A DNA stretch of 64,000 bases from [Phialemoniopsis] sp. UDSM-2020 (lineage: Eukaryota > Ascomycota > Sordariomycetes > Thyridiales > Thyridiaceae): assembly GCA_018873225.1 (NCBI GenBank), contig JAEILZ010000009.1:2843501-2907500 (forward strand), given 5' to 3'. Every line of letters starts with the position of its first letter. Within the stretch, counting starts at the first letter, position 1. Shown here piece by piece: positions 33,857 through 44,647 of the stretch. The translations under genes were made by a program, and so were the position numbers. The notes beneath the pieces were generated by a model. That model worked only from the letters and a program-made list of their open reading frames with translations, had not been told where the DNA came from and did no database searches.

Positions 33857-34531
33857 CTATCCTGCTACCATCTCCTTGTGCAGGCTGAAGCCTTCCAGAA
33901 TAGTCATCTTCATGGCCTCGCTGACGAGCTCCAGTCTCTTGCCTGGCTCCGAAGCAAACTCGCCTTTTCTCACCTCATCCTCGGTGACCCAGGACCATGC
34001 CACATGTTCGTCCGGTTGCAGCGCCACCTCTTGGATACTTTCGTCAATCTCCGTTATGAAAGTTACCACCGCCCAGATGAGGCCCGAAACCTGGACCAAG
34101 CACATGTCCAAGTCTAGATCCATGCAGGCACCCTCTGCCTCTCCTTCGCACACGACATGTGTCACACCATCAGAGAGACCCAGTCCCACAGAACGCAGGA
34201 ACCTCCGAGCTCGCAGTCCCGTCTCTTCCCAGAGTTCGCGGGCTGCAACCTCAAATATGCTGAAGTCCACACTCGGGTCAGCAGTCCCCGCCGGGATCTC
34301 CCACTTGAGCGGGAAAGAGTCTGTGGGCGCCCGTTGCAGCACGAGAGTCTCGAGATCTGTCGGTTGCACGACAGGGCCCTTGGGGCTTGACCGAAACATC
34401 ATGGCGCCGGCTATGAGGTTGTGCACATCTGGGCGGGAGGCGAGAAATTCGGCCGGGGAGATGGAGAAGCCATCGAGACAGGGGGCCGATGTGAATGCGG
34501 TCCGGCAGGCTTGCCCCTTGGCAAGATCCAT
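33857..34531 (-). CDS. Nudix hydrolase domain protein
   Basis: An ATG at 34531 gives 224 residues. The Nudix fold is recognised from KWEIPAGTADP followed by ARELWEETGL (about residues 85-115), matching the REUxEExGU half of the Nudix box. The glutamate eight residues before the Arg of that motif is replaced by Phe (FSIFEVAARE), so the box is incomplete; metal binding by the EE pair may remain. The protein is preceded by 50 residues and followed by an EHVAWSWVTEDEV segment typical of the C-terminal half. Family members hydrolyse nucleoside diphosphates linked to another group; the substrate here is unknown. Confidence 0.85.
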   Translation of the reverse strand: MDLAKGQACRTAFTSAPCLDGFSISPAEFLASRPDVHNLIAGAMMFRSSPKGPVVQPTDLETLVLQRAPTDSFPLKWEIPAGTADPSVDFSIFEVAARELWEETGLRARRFLRSVGLGLSDGVTHVVCEGEAEGACMDLDLDMCLVQVSGLIWAVVTFITEIDESIQEVALQPDEHVAWSWVTEDEVRKGEFASEPGKRLELVSEAMKMTILEGFSLHKEMVAG

Positions 34532-35544
34532 GTTGATTAATTCACGGTTCAACCTATGCCTCGCATAGGTGCGATTGCGGAGTGCGATCTTGCATCAGTC
34601 AAAACCAGTCACATACACTTTGATCAGATATGAGAGATAAAATTGGTGCCGGTCCCAACCGAACGAAGCCGGTAGCATTGCGAGGTGGGTGGGGCAGCAT
34701 TTGTTTGACTCTCATACGCGACAGAGTATCCAGCCAGATCTTATTTTGAACTTGGTGATGATGGAGGCGAGGGCCTCACCATGACTGACAGTATTACCTA
34801 CTTCTCGCTCAAGGCTAGTGTCTCTCGGCACGGTGTTGCTGTTCGTCTTTGGCGAAAACTTGCGCGGCATCAGCACCAGAGAGGTTGGTTTCCAGAAACA
34901 GAAGCATACATGTGCTCTCTCTCTCACTTTTTCTGACCACAGTCTAATCTCCTTCTGTTTAGCCACTCGAAAGTCTGACTGGTTTATTTTGGCCATTGCT
35001 CTTGGTGGCGGACACCCGCGGCCCATCACTGGGTGTGTCAGAATCTGACTGCGACTGACGGGGGCGCAACCGTCCGCCTGCAAGTCGGGCCAGCCATCCA
35101 TGTCAGCTTAAGCCCCGACAGCTTTCGTAGCTCCGCCGGCCCCGTGCCTTGCAGGAATCTATCTTGACAGATCGCCTGCAGCAAATGACAGTCTGCTTGG
35201 CCGGATCTCGTCTTACTGCTGACGTCCCCATGCTGCTATCCGCGGCTGCGACGATGCTCTCTGACGAGATGTCAACAAATCACATGCCTTCTCAGCCTCC
35301 TTGTCTTGACCTTTCTCACGATCAAAATAGGTATTGTCATGGTTGTCAGCATGAGACTCGAAGGTAATGATTTTGTATATAAATGAAGGCGGAAGACGAC
35401 CTTTCGAATTGGGGTTCAATCAATCAACATACCCAACAAGACTCAACAAACGCATCAACTAACAACGCCAACTTATAACTTTCTCTATACCTTCAAGCAT
35501 TCATCCCTTCTTTTAGGATCTAATTACCTGATTATACATTCAAG
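34532..35544. other. Divergent intergenic region
   Basis: About 1 kb. The right end includes a TATA-like element (listed) and an A/C-rich leader with CAA repeats before the ATG at 35545. No gene was recognised. Confidence 0.4.
35376..35383 (+). promoter_or_regulatory. Candidate TATA box
   Basis: TATATAAA lies about 165 bp upstream of the ATG at 35545, followed by a CAA-rich leader typical of well-expressed fungal genes. Confidence 0.5.
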
Positions 35545-37267
35545 ATGGGTGCCAAGACTATCATCGTCCGCAACATGTCTGGCCATGTCCAGGAGTTTGA
35601 GGTCCATGGCTGGAATGGCAACAAGAACATCAAGGTCCCCGCCCACGGCGAGCACCGCATCAGCGCTCCTGACGGCTCTTCGGGAGCCATCATTGCTCTT
35701 CATGACGGCAAGGAGGGCGAGCAGGCCGAGATCACCAAGAACGGTTGGTGTTACTATCTACATTTGCGTGAGATAGAATCCGGTAATTAACCTCAGCAGG
35801 CTTTGGTGGCAACGACTTCTTCGACGTCTCGGTCATCGTCGGCGCAGGTGGCAACATGATCTGCCAGCAGGTCGGCGACAACAAGACCCGCAAGGGCGAC
35901 GCGCACTTCATGCAGAACCTCAACACGGCCTGGCACAAGGCCAGCCAGGGCACCCGTGACGGCCTCAAGAACTGCGTCCACCTGCGCGACGGCAAGGTTG
36001 TCCGCATTGATGCTTGCAAGGACCACCCCAACCTTGAGAAGTTTGTCCGCACCTTTGCCGATGGCAAGCTCTACATCGGTGTTGGTGCCTGGGGTGGAAA
36101 TGCCGGCAACCCCAACGACAACAACCAGGTTCGTAAACTCACTCGCCTCGCAACAGTCTCGCAGTCAACTTACAACCTCGCAGAGCAGCGCAGCCCACGG
36201 CAACAAGGATATCCTGGTCTGCTACAACGATGGAGATGCTACGCCGAAGTAAGTGTCGGCTCGCACATCTTGTTATTTAGACATCATCTAGTAGACTCCC
36301 TCGCTCACAATATACTTCTTTGCCACCTATCTAGCTCTCCCTCTGCGCTTCAGACTGCCACTCATGCTCTTGCCGCGGCCCCTGCCGAGCCCGCTCCTGA
36401 ACCTACCGTCGATCCTGCTGCTAAGCCTGCCCCCGAGCCAACCCCTGAGCCTACCGCCCAACCCGCCGCTGCCGCTACCGAGGCACCCGCTGCAGCATTC
36501 GAGACTGACGCTCCGGCTCCTTCTGATGCCTTAGCACAGCTGTCTATGGCCAGCCACGCCGTGGCCGACAAGGGCCCCGGCATCGAGCTGACCAACAAGT
36601 CCAAGCAGCAGCACACCTACTACTTCTACAACAACTACTGGAACGGCGACGGCAAGGCCGGTGCCAACTTTGACCACCCGGAGAAGAACGTCACCCTCAA
36701 GCCCGGGCAGTCTACCTTTGTGCCGCTCAAGGCATCCTTCAAGGGCCGGGTGCAGCGCGGTACCCAGCTGCCGTGCACCTGGGTTGAGTTCCAGCTCGAG
36801 GCATCCAACGACCACGCGGCCCACGGCGATATCTCCCTCCAACAGTGAGCATTTGACTAATCTCACCTCTTACAATCCGATTCGGGTAAGTGATCTAACA
36901 TTGCATGTGTAGGGGCTGCGACGGTGCCGCCACGATCGCCTCGACGGACGGCAGTAACCAAAAGAACGGCTTTGACATGACCGACATCGTGGCCAAGGCT
37001 CCCGCCGCCGCCATCCGCAAGAAGCAGAACGGCGAGCGCGCCATCGACACCACCGTCGGCAACTGGATGGGTGGGCCGAACAAGGCGGCCATCGACTACC
37101 TGAACAAGGTCGTCGGGCAGAGGCGCGCTTACATCCTTGGCGGTACCGGTACGTAATTTCTAGAATGGGGGGGCTACGGTGTGAATGAACATTGATCTGA
37201 CATCCTCTCACTAGGTGTACCGGATGTCGCGAGCAAGAACAAGCGCATGGCCGTGGTCATGTACTAA
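35545..37267 (+). CDS. Uncharacterised two-domain protein with Pro/Ala/Glu linker
   Basis: Six exons (35545-35743, 35800-36128, 36184-36248, 36335-36844, 36913-37148, 37215-37267) encode 463 residues. There is no signal peptide. Residues 1-200 form a beta-rich N-terminal unit. Residues about 210-265 are a low-complexity PAPEPTxxPAA linker, and residues 280-463 form a second beta-rich unit. Both halves share a similar order of features (a strand with PAHGEH or KPGQS, a turn before a glycine-rich segment, and a YIGVGAW or YILGGTG strand near the end), suggesting an old internal duplication. I do not recognise the family. A strong TATA box and leader suggest good expression. Exon 3 (65 nt) is the least certain. 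Confidence 0.75.
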
Positions 37268-37619
37268 GCCTCGCAAGATGCTAAATAGCGTCAGTGCTAT
37301 GTAAGCCGCGTGACCCTCGCCTGATGGCATCTGTGGCAACAATGTACTCGGTGAATTTCATCTGTTTCTAAAGCATGGGGCGTTACAGGCGTTTCAGCGC
37401 ACGTCTTTTCAGCTGTCATTTGATCTATATAAGTTTAAATCTACTGGACTTTTGGGGCTCTATAACTCCGGTATAATCATAAGGCGTGAAGGTTCTATGT
37501 TCTCGAGCAAGGCAGAGTTCATGTCAAAACGCTTCCCATTGAAATGCATGTCAGATGGACTGACAACTTGAAAAACCAATCGAAACAAGACTAGAAAATT
37601 TGGCGGTCTTGAATCAGTA
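37268..37619. other. Convergent intergenic region
   Basis: About 350 bp between the 3' ends of convergent genes. A/T-rich, with no gene seen. Confidence 0.4.
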
Positions 37620-39377
37620 TCAGTCATCCTTGCTCTGCATCCTCGGCAGACCCAGCCATATGACGAAGATAGCGGCCAGGAAAGCCAAGATGATGGGCTG
37701 CAGGGCTTGTACTCCGGCGTGATTGGCAATAGCACCGACCGCGAAGGGGAGGACAGCGGCGCCTGATCCGCCAAAGGCAGACGCAAATCCGATAGCCGAG
37801 ACGTGGAGGTGTCGTGGTAGAAGCTTGGTCATCACAACGACGGCGGCCGGGAACAGAGGGCCGATAAAGAAGCCCTGAAGAGCGACGGCAACCGCAGAGA
37901 CGTAGAACTGCGGCACTAGCCAGAAGAGGAGCTCCATGCCCATGGCGATTGGGAGGTAGATCTATCGCGATTCGAGTTAGTATCGGTATGAACGAGGGGG
38001 CGTGCACAAGGGCCATAGCACGTACCGCAATGGACAACTTCTCGCCAATCCGCGGCGTGACAAAGCCGAGAACAAAACGGCCGACCGCGAGACCAAGCCA
38101 GAACCCGGTAGCTGTCATACCACTGGCATACTCCTCTCCCTTGCGGACGTTGATCATGAAGACGACAATCCAGCCGCCGAGGGAGACCTCGGTGCCCACG
38201 TAGCCAAGCAAGAAGATGGCGCAGAGCCAGGTTACTCGGGCCCATGGCGCCTTGAACAAAGCTTGCTTGAGCGTATCTTCGCCGCCCTCGGATCCACCTC
38301 TGGCAACGGAGTCGCGGTAGGCTTTGCCCGTCTCTGGCCAAAAGGCCCATGAGACCGCAAGCAGTTCAACCGCAGCAGCGCCAAGCTAAGGTTGACAAAG
38401 AGATCAGTCAATATGATGTACTGCTTGAACGGACTCACGCAGACAGCTTTGGTTACTCACCATGACATAATAAAAATAGTACCACTCGAGGTTGGCCTTT
38501 TTGATCATGTTGGTGGCGATGACGGGACTGATGACGGCACCGACGCCGTACAGACCATGCATGAAGCCGAGAAGCTCGTTGGACCGGGCCATGTTGCCAA
38601 TCCACGAGTTCCAGGCGGCGTCGGCCAGTCCGTTGCCCAGGCCTACGACGGCGTAGGCAATGACGAGGACGGCATAAGGCGGGTGGAAGGAGATGGCGAG
38701 GTAGGAGACAACATGGAAGAACCCGATACCCAATGCCACGCCGCGTTGCCCAAAATGAACATGGACCCAGTTATTGAAAATGGCGGCGATGGTGTAACCG
38801 ACAAAGGGCGACAGGAAGATCAGGGATACGACTGTGTAATTGAGGTCGTAGTACCTCTCGAGCTGCATGAGTGCCGTTCCAGTTAGCATGGAATGGCAGG
38901 TAGAGATCAAGAGACACAGCTCTATACGCATAGGATCACATGGGATACGCACATATGGAATCAATGCCTGTAGACAGGAGGGGTTTCTGTAGTCAGCTAG
39001 CATGTTTCTCGTCAAACTAGTCAGTGATTGGTTTCCTCGGAGTTTTGACGTACTCCGTATGCTGCATCATTCATGCCAAAGACAGTGAAGCTATAAAATA
39101 CCAGCAACATCCGGTATGTGTTGTGTTTGGGGTAGTCCCATCGCTGCACAACATCGGAGGACGTGCTCGGGACGGGAAGAGAGCGCGTCTCGGTCTCCTG
39201 GGCGGCCAGATCGCTCTGCCTGATCGAGCGAGGACCCTCGAGGTCCCCGTCGCCGGCAGACGCAGACTTCCGCACGCGTCTGCTTCCGGTCGAGGTGCGG
39301 GTCTTGGCCGGTTCGATCGGGGCCAGCTCGACGGTGCAGGTGGTCGAGCCGCTACTAGGTGTCGCAGTGACGGCCAT
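37620..39377 (-). CDS. MFS transporter with a 15-nt exon
   Basis: Five exons on the minus strand (39377-39054, 38967-38953, 38862-38461, 38385-38026, 37961-37620), all phase 0, encode 480 residues. The N-terminal 85 residues are hydrophilic and the rest forms about 12 hydrophobic helices in two groups separated by a charged loop (about 255-285), as in the major facilitator superfamily. The second exon is only 15 nt and codes ALIPY, completing the first helix motif FGMNDAAYG-ALIPY-LERYY, which is typical of a fungal MFS group related to yeast Bsc6. It is presumably a plasma-membrane transporter; the substrate is unknown. No biosynthetic partner lies next to it. Confidence 0.88.
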
Positions 39378-40123
39378 CTTTGGTGCTCAAGCTCGTGTTC
39401 AAGCTTTGCTGTGGTGAAGGTATCGCAATGGCGACTTTTCAGACGTGGACAGTCCTCATTCTCCAGAGTGCGGGTCCACTTCCATTTAAATAACGGCACG
39501 AAATAGACCAGTCGTCATGTTTTCTCTGTTTTTTTACTAATAAAGGCGGTGGCCGAGTCAGAGAGAGAGAGAGCCAAGAGTGCTCTAGGGTGCGGAGTCT
39601 CCAAAGGAAGAGGGGACCAATAGAGTGGAGATCAGGCCTATGAGAATGATGCAATGCCGCTTAGTTATTCGAGGAAGAGTTCCGAGTCGGAGTTGGCGTC
39701 GGAGAAATCTCAACCAAAGCACACTGAAGTGGCGCGCAAGCGGAGATACCCAAACGGGGATGCATTTTCACTACTGAGTACAGCGCCGCCGTCCGTCAGT
39801 GGCTGACTCCAATGACTCCTGACCGCAATGGATTTTGCCAAGCGTCCAGGCCACGTCAAAGAGTCATCCGACAGGTCGACAGAGTGCGAGACCCCGGGAA
39901 ATCTTCGGCTGAAATGGCCGAACCGGTTCCCGCGGCCCGCATGAGATGCATGGATGAGGACGGGACATTGTGGGGGAGAGAGATCCGCGCTATGATAAGT
40001 CGACCAGCGGCCGGATCGTCGAAGCGAGCTCGGGGCTCGACCGAAACGTTCCCCGAGAGGCAACTTTCCTGTGCCCTGTCTCTCCTGTCCAACTTGGTGC
40101 ATCCAGGTTGTCTGTTCCTGTCA
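39378..40123. other. Intergenic region
   Basis: About 750 bp, containing a short GA repeat (about 39559-39572). Open frames here have no coding character. It should hold the MFS promoter and the 3' end of the caspase-like gene. Confidence 0.4.
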
Positions 40124-42036
40124 CTACCCTGCTTCACTTAGCCGCTGCAAGAGTTGTTCCCTAGTAAAGAAGCGGATAGCAGAGAACTCAACGTTGTTCA
40201 CGTCCGCATCATCACTCAGAAACGCTTGCGCAAAGATATGCCTATCGGTCAACGTCCTCCCACTGTTCACGCTGAGTGGCCGTAGCACGATGCTGCTGTT
40301 TCCAGGAACGAGGTTCTTGCGGTAAGGAGTGGGGACCATCAAATGGTTCAGTTCCGGATTATCATCGAGGATAGAACACATGGTATCAGCCTGGTTGTGC
40401 ACCTCTTCTAGTGTGAATCCCTCGTTTGCCCGGCCGTGCACAAGCCGGCCCAGCACTTCGGACAGGAGATTTGTGTACGAGATGTTGCCAGCGTTGGCCT
40501 CGTTCTGGCGATCACAGGCACAGAGAACTTCGTTCCTACCGGTTGGTGTGCCATCGCCGCCCGCCGTCTCTGTCACGGCATATGCCTGGTCGAGGATGTC
40601 TCGCAGGTGGTTCGAGGTCGACTTCTTGACCGCCTGCGCCGCATAACAGCAGTCAATAATCTGTGCAACATCGCAGGCCGCCGAGTTCAACAAGGGTTGA
40701 ATGTCACTCCAGCATACCGAAACACTCGAGTTTCCCCCGGGTCTAAAAGCCATCAGTTCTCGAGGTACAAAATAAAACAAAGGGCTGGGAAAGAAGCCAC
40801 GTACGACCACACAGCTCTTCGATTACCAGATTGCTCGCCACTCGAGCTAACCCCATGGCCATTATATACCAGAATGACGAGATCCTGGCTGTCCAGACCT
40901 TCCAGCACTTTCACTATCTGCCCCCGCAGCTCATCCTGGGCTGTTTCCTTCTTTGGGATTTCATATGTCGGTTTGACACTGAAGTGGAACTCGTCACGGA
41001 GCACCTTTCTCAAAGGCCGCAGCTCCTCCCGGGGATTGAATCCGTCTGTATCTTCCCAGGTCATTGGAAGAACAACTACCTGTCTGTAGCGGCCTTCTTG
41101 ATTCTGTAGTCGTCTTAGAAAGGTAGGATCGTTATTCAGTCTTGCCACGATGCGTTGTACATCCGTTCTATCGACTCTCAAGGGCGATAGAGAGTATTCG
41201 TTCATTGACCTCGACCTAGCTTCGACATCCCTGTCGCTATTGATAATGCTATTGTCACCCCTGGTGATTGTACTTGCAGTAGCTGTAGCTGGAGTAGTGA
41301 GTCGCCGAAACTCAATGTGAGGTGCTCCATCACGCCCAGAAAAGCACCGGTGCCCCAGCCAGTTGGCTGTGTGTGGGCCGCGATTCAATGCCGTCCGCAG
41401 GGAAAGCGTAGTGAGACTCTCGGATTCGCGGATGGAGGACAAGACCTTGAGGATGCGGCTCGTCATCTTGCCCTCCCGGTCAAACAAAACTTCCATGCCT
41501 TCCGCAGGGAGGTCGTTATCGGACCCGCGGAGGTAATGTAGCAACTTTGACTCGCTTCTACCGATGTCATTCTCGAGTTGTAGGAGCAGTAGAATGCTCC
41601 GACTTGTCTTTAGGAGATCCCGTACGCTTTCCCAAGGTATGACTGGGCGGCTAGCCAAAGACGCAGCTGTCCTAGAAGAGGAATAAGTCACTCGGTCATG
41701 TAGCTGAAGCCATCATTGACATTCTTACAAGCCAACATCAGGGACAAAGTCTCCACCGTAGTATAGTAGAAGCGAGGCTCCTGGCCCAGTGGTGTTGAGG
41801 ATCTGCTTCAACTCCGCATGCACCGAGCGCGAAGCACTGTGTTCGGGAATATAGATGACGAAGGCTCGGATTCCGTAATAGGTCTCGATAACATTCTTGA
41901 GTTCTAGTGCTTCCACTGAGAGCTGGCGGTCGCAGTCTTGCCACAGTAAAAATACTGCGAAAATCATGGAGTTCCAACGTTGCGACTTAGTCCGGTCATG
42001 CCGGCTGCGAGAGCCGGGGTTCATCATTTCATGCAT
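40124..42036 (-). CDS. Tandem caspase-like (peptidase C14) protein, first copy degenerate
   Basis: Three exons on the minus strand (42036-41729, 41671-40805, 40742-40124) encode 597 residues. Residues about 300-470 form a caspase/metacaspase-like domain with a catalytic dyad: His375 in VILVYNGHG and Cys423/Cys424 in IIDCCYA, the latter restored by the last splice. Residues about 22-200 look like another copy of the same fold (VEALELKNVIETYYG, then LLLYYGGD where the active copy has VYNGHG, then SILLLLQLEN where it has IIDCCYA), so both catalytic residues are lost. The N-terminus may begin further upstream. Such orphan fungal caspase-like proteins are related to effector domains of NLR-type proteins; no NLR partner is seen here. 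Confidence 0.78.
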
Positions 42037-43233
42037 AACCTCCCCAGTTCGAGTCTGAAAGGCCGGTTTGCCGCGAAACAGTGTTCAAGGTCATTCGTAT
42101 CAGACGGACTCGTCAGATCTCGACAGTGGGCTTTGTTGTTGCAACGAGATGCTCATATGGCGCGGCACGGCTTCAAACGCCAAGACCTGTCATGATGTAG
42201 GTCGTGACAAGCGAGGGCTAGCACAGTGCTCGTAAAAGATGGGTCTGTGTGGACGGTTGTTCGGTCAGAGCTATTTTTCAATTCTCGTTATTCGGCAACA
42301 TAGTGCATGTGCATGGGATATTCAGAAATCTGGCCAAACATGAGGCCTCCTCTCCTGCCTGGGAGAGTTTAGACACTGCTCCATGTACAGGGCGATGGAG
42401 TACATCTCAAGTCAAGGAAAACCTGCCACACTGCCAGACAAGAGGATAAGCTGGTGCTGTCTTCGGTACATTCCCAATCACGAGCAGCCTGAGCCGAGGG
42501 GCACCAGGCTCCCAAGCCCATCCAAAGCGGTCCTCATTGGTGACACCTGCAGGTGGCTTGAACGCCACAAGTTCACCGTACATCATTTCTGCCTGGTTCT
42601 CTATGGAGTTGGGCACCAATTTGTCCCCGAGCTACATCCTCAGACATCTGCCGACAATGTCCTCTACCTTAAGGTACTGGTCACAAACGGAGTGTGGCGG
42701 CTGCGCCCCCTTCCTCGAGGAACACATTCGTGTTTCCGGTCGTGAAGGGAGAGCTTGGCAGTACTCTGAGCTGTTAGATGACATCAGTATTCTAGCTAAA
42801 GCTTGGGTACCATGGTTCATCTGCCCCCTGTCCTACCATTCTCTTAGTCTTTGCTGTTGTTTGGTACCACTTGTTCGTATCCCTAGGGGCGATGTATGCT
42901 ATGATGTGAGGCTGACTTGAGCGAGTATCACAGTATCTACCATCATTGTGTATACATCTGCTCGCTGGTGGACGAGACGGTCTTGTACCTTCGGGCTCGC
43001 ACATGGTACTTTGTCAAAAACCAACCCTCACCGAGTGCAGGGCGTTCATCTAAGCCGCGGTAAACCACAACTGGGCGCTTGCTTCCGGTCATTAAAAGGG
43101 GCAGTCGCCCTGATTGTCACTCTCGTGGGCAGGTAATACAGAGCTACGACGAAATCGATCTTTCAAACTAGCCTTGTCTAAGCTCTATTCCTGACTTCAG
43201 CCGTTGCGCTTGCCTCGAGCTTTCTTTAGTGGG
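42037..43233. other. Long intergenic region, possible gene remnant
   Basis: About 1.2 kb. A minus-strand open frame at 42407-42619 has protein-like composition (GWAWEPGAPRLRLLVIG) but no ATG and no clear partner exon; the next upstream frame stops at 42632. It may be a relic or an unresolved small gene. Confidence 0.35.
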
Positions 43234-44538
43234 ATGAGCCCCAAACAGCTGTTTCACAAGCTGCACACCCGGGTCTCTACCGCTAGTCGGCGTCACAAAA
43301 GCAAGATGATGGCGCATTCAATTGTACTGTACGTGTTTGGGTCGATAAACGTAGACAAGATTATACAAGTCGGTGATCTGGGAGGACCAGGCCAGCACGA
43401 CTGGAACGAGTCAGTGGAGCGAAAGATCGCCGGCGGACATGGGTTGAACCAAGCTCTCGGCTGTATACGTTACAGTCGTGATGATGTTCAAACCAAGGCA
43501 CAGACTGCACCCAGGAAGCTGTCCAACAACACCTTCTCGGCAGAACCAGAGGTCAAAGTCCGCTTGTTTGGCTGCATAGGCTGCGGGAAGAATGCTGAAG
43601 AAGCGAATGGCTCCGAGCAAAACTTGATACGCGCTGATGCCGAGACGAACCAAGCCAAAGCCGACAAGAACGGGAGGCTTGTGATACAGTGCTTGAAGGA
43701 GAACAAGGTCTCACTGAGAAACATATGGCTTTCAACCACCCGGCCCACGTCGAAAGCCTCCATTCAGGTGTCCAAGAATGGAGAGTCCGTCACGAGGAAT
43801 TATCTGGGTGGAGCCAACGAAGATTTCACCTCCACACTCCTTGCTGATGCCTGGCTTAACGGTGGCGAGACACCAGATGCCTTGCTCATACAGCTCAAGA
43901 TACCCCAGGAGACGGTGCTCGAGGCGGTCCGCAAGGCCCGCAACGTCAAGGTCCCAATTTTCCTCAACGCCGCTCCGCTCAAGTCCTCGGGTCTAAAGAC
44001 CGGTGCTGTACATGCCGATATCGATGCCGAGCTTTACAAGGTCGATCACTTTATCCTCAATGCGTGCCACGCCAACATGTTGCGTGGCTTTGGCGCTGTC
44101 GCCGGCCCCCCTGGGGCCACAAACCTGCCAGATAAAGACGCGGACAAAGCATGGCGGAGGCACTATGAAGATATCTGCATGGTCTTTCACAGCCAGGGAG
44201 CCAAGACTGTGGTCATCACCATGGGAGAGCACGGTGCCCTGGTCACAACCAAGGATCCGGACACTAAGCAGATGCAGATCTGCTGGGCGGGCGCTCTGCA
44301 GGCGGAGGTGGATGAGTCTGTAGTCGACACGACCGGGGCTAGTGATGCATTCATTGGAGCGTATGCTGTGGAAATGACACGCCAGTTGGCGATGGATCCG
44401 AGAAAGATCTCCCTGCAGAGGGCATTGGATGCCGGGGTCCGCGCCGGAGCCTTGACACTGACAAAAGTCGGGTCGTCAACGGCTATACCCTGGAGAAATG
44501 AACTAGAGCATGCGGAGTTCTTTGCGGCTTCCGGTTGA
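43234..44538 (+). CDS. PfkB-family carbohydrate kinase (ribokinase-like)
   Basis: A single exon of 434 residues from the ATG at 43234; a start at the double Met at 43306 is equally possible. The ribokinase fold is marked by VFGSINVD near the N-terminus, AGGHGLNQALG (sugar-binding GGKGANQA position), ITMGEHGAL, and the catalytic signature DTTGASDAFIGAY with the base Asp. The Ser in GASD replaces the usual Gly. A long insertion (about residues 85-150) rich in charged residues separates the first strands. The first 24 residues are basic and Ser/His-rich and might be a mitochondrial leader. The enzyme phosphorylates a sugar or nucleoside, not identified. It is convergent with the next gene, 109 bp away. 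Confidence 0.88.
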   Translation: MSPKQLFHKLHTRVSTASRRHKSKMMAHSIVLYVFGSINVDKIIQVGDLGGPGQHDWNESVERKIAGGHGLNQALGCIRYSRDDVQTKAQTAPRKLSNNTFSAEPEVKVRLFGCIGCGKNAEEANGSEQNLIRADAETNQAKADKNGRLVIQCLKENKVSLRNIWLSTTRPTSKASIQVSKNGESVTRNYLGGANEDFTSTLLADAWLNGGETPDALLIQLKIPQETVLEAVRKARNVKVPIFLNAAPLKSSGLKTGAVHADIDAELYKVDHFILNACHANMLRGFGAVAGPPGATNLPDKDADKAWRRHYEDICMVFHSQGAKTVVITMGEHGALVTTKDPDTKQMQICWAGALQAEVDESVVDTTGASDAFIGAYAVEMTRQLAMDPRKISLQRALDAGVRAGALTLTKVGSSTAIPWRNELEHAEFFAASG

Positions 44539-44647
44539 CTTGAAGCAACACCTTTGTTCTTCTTGCTGTACACATTAGGGTTGGTTTTTTCATTGTGCGT
44601 TTCAGAGAAATTTCCTTGCTGCCCTCATAAAAAAACACACAAGACTC

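Noticed and set aside
39559..39572. GA dinucleotide repeat
   Set aside because: Short simple repeat in an intergenic region, common in fungal genomes and without further structure.
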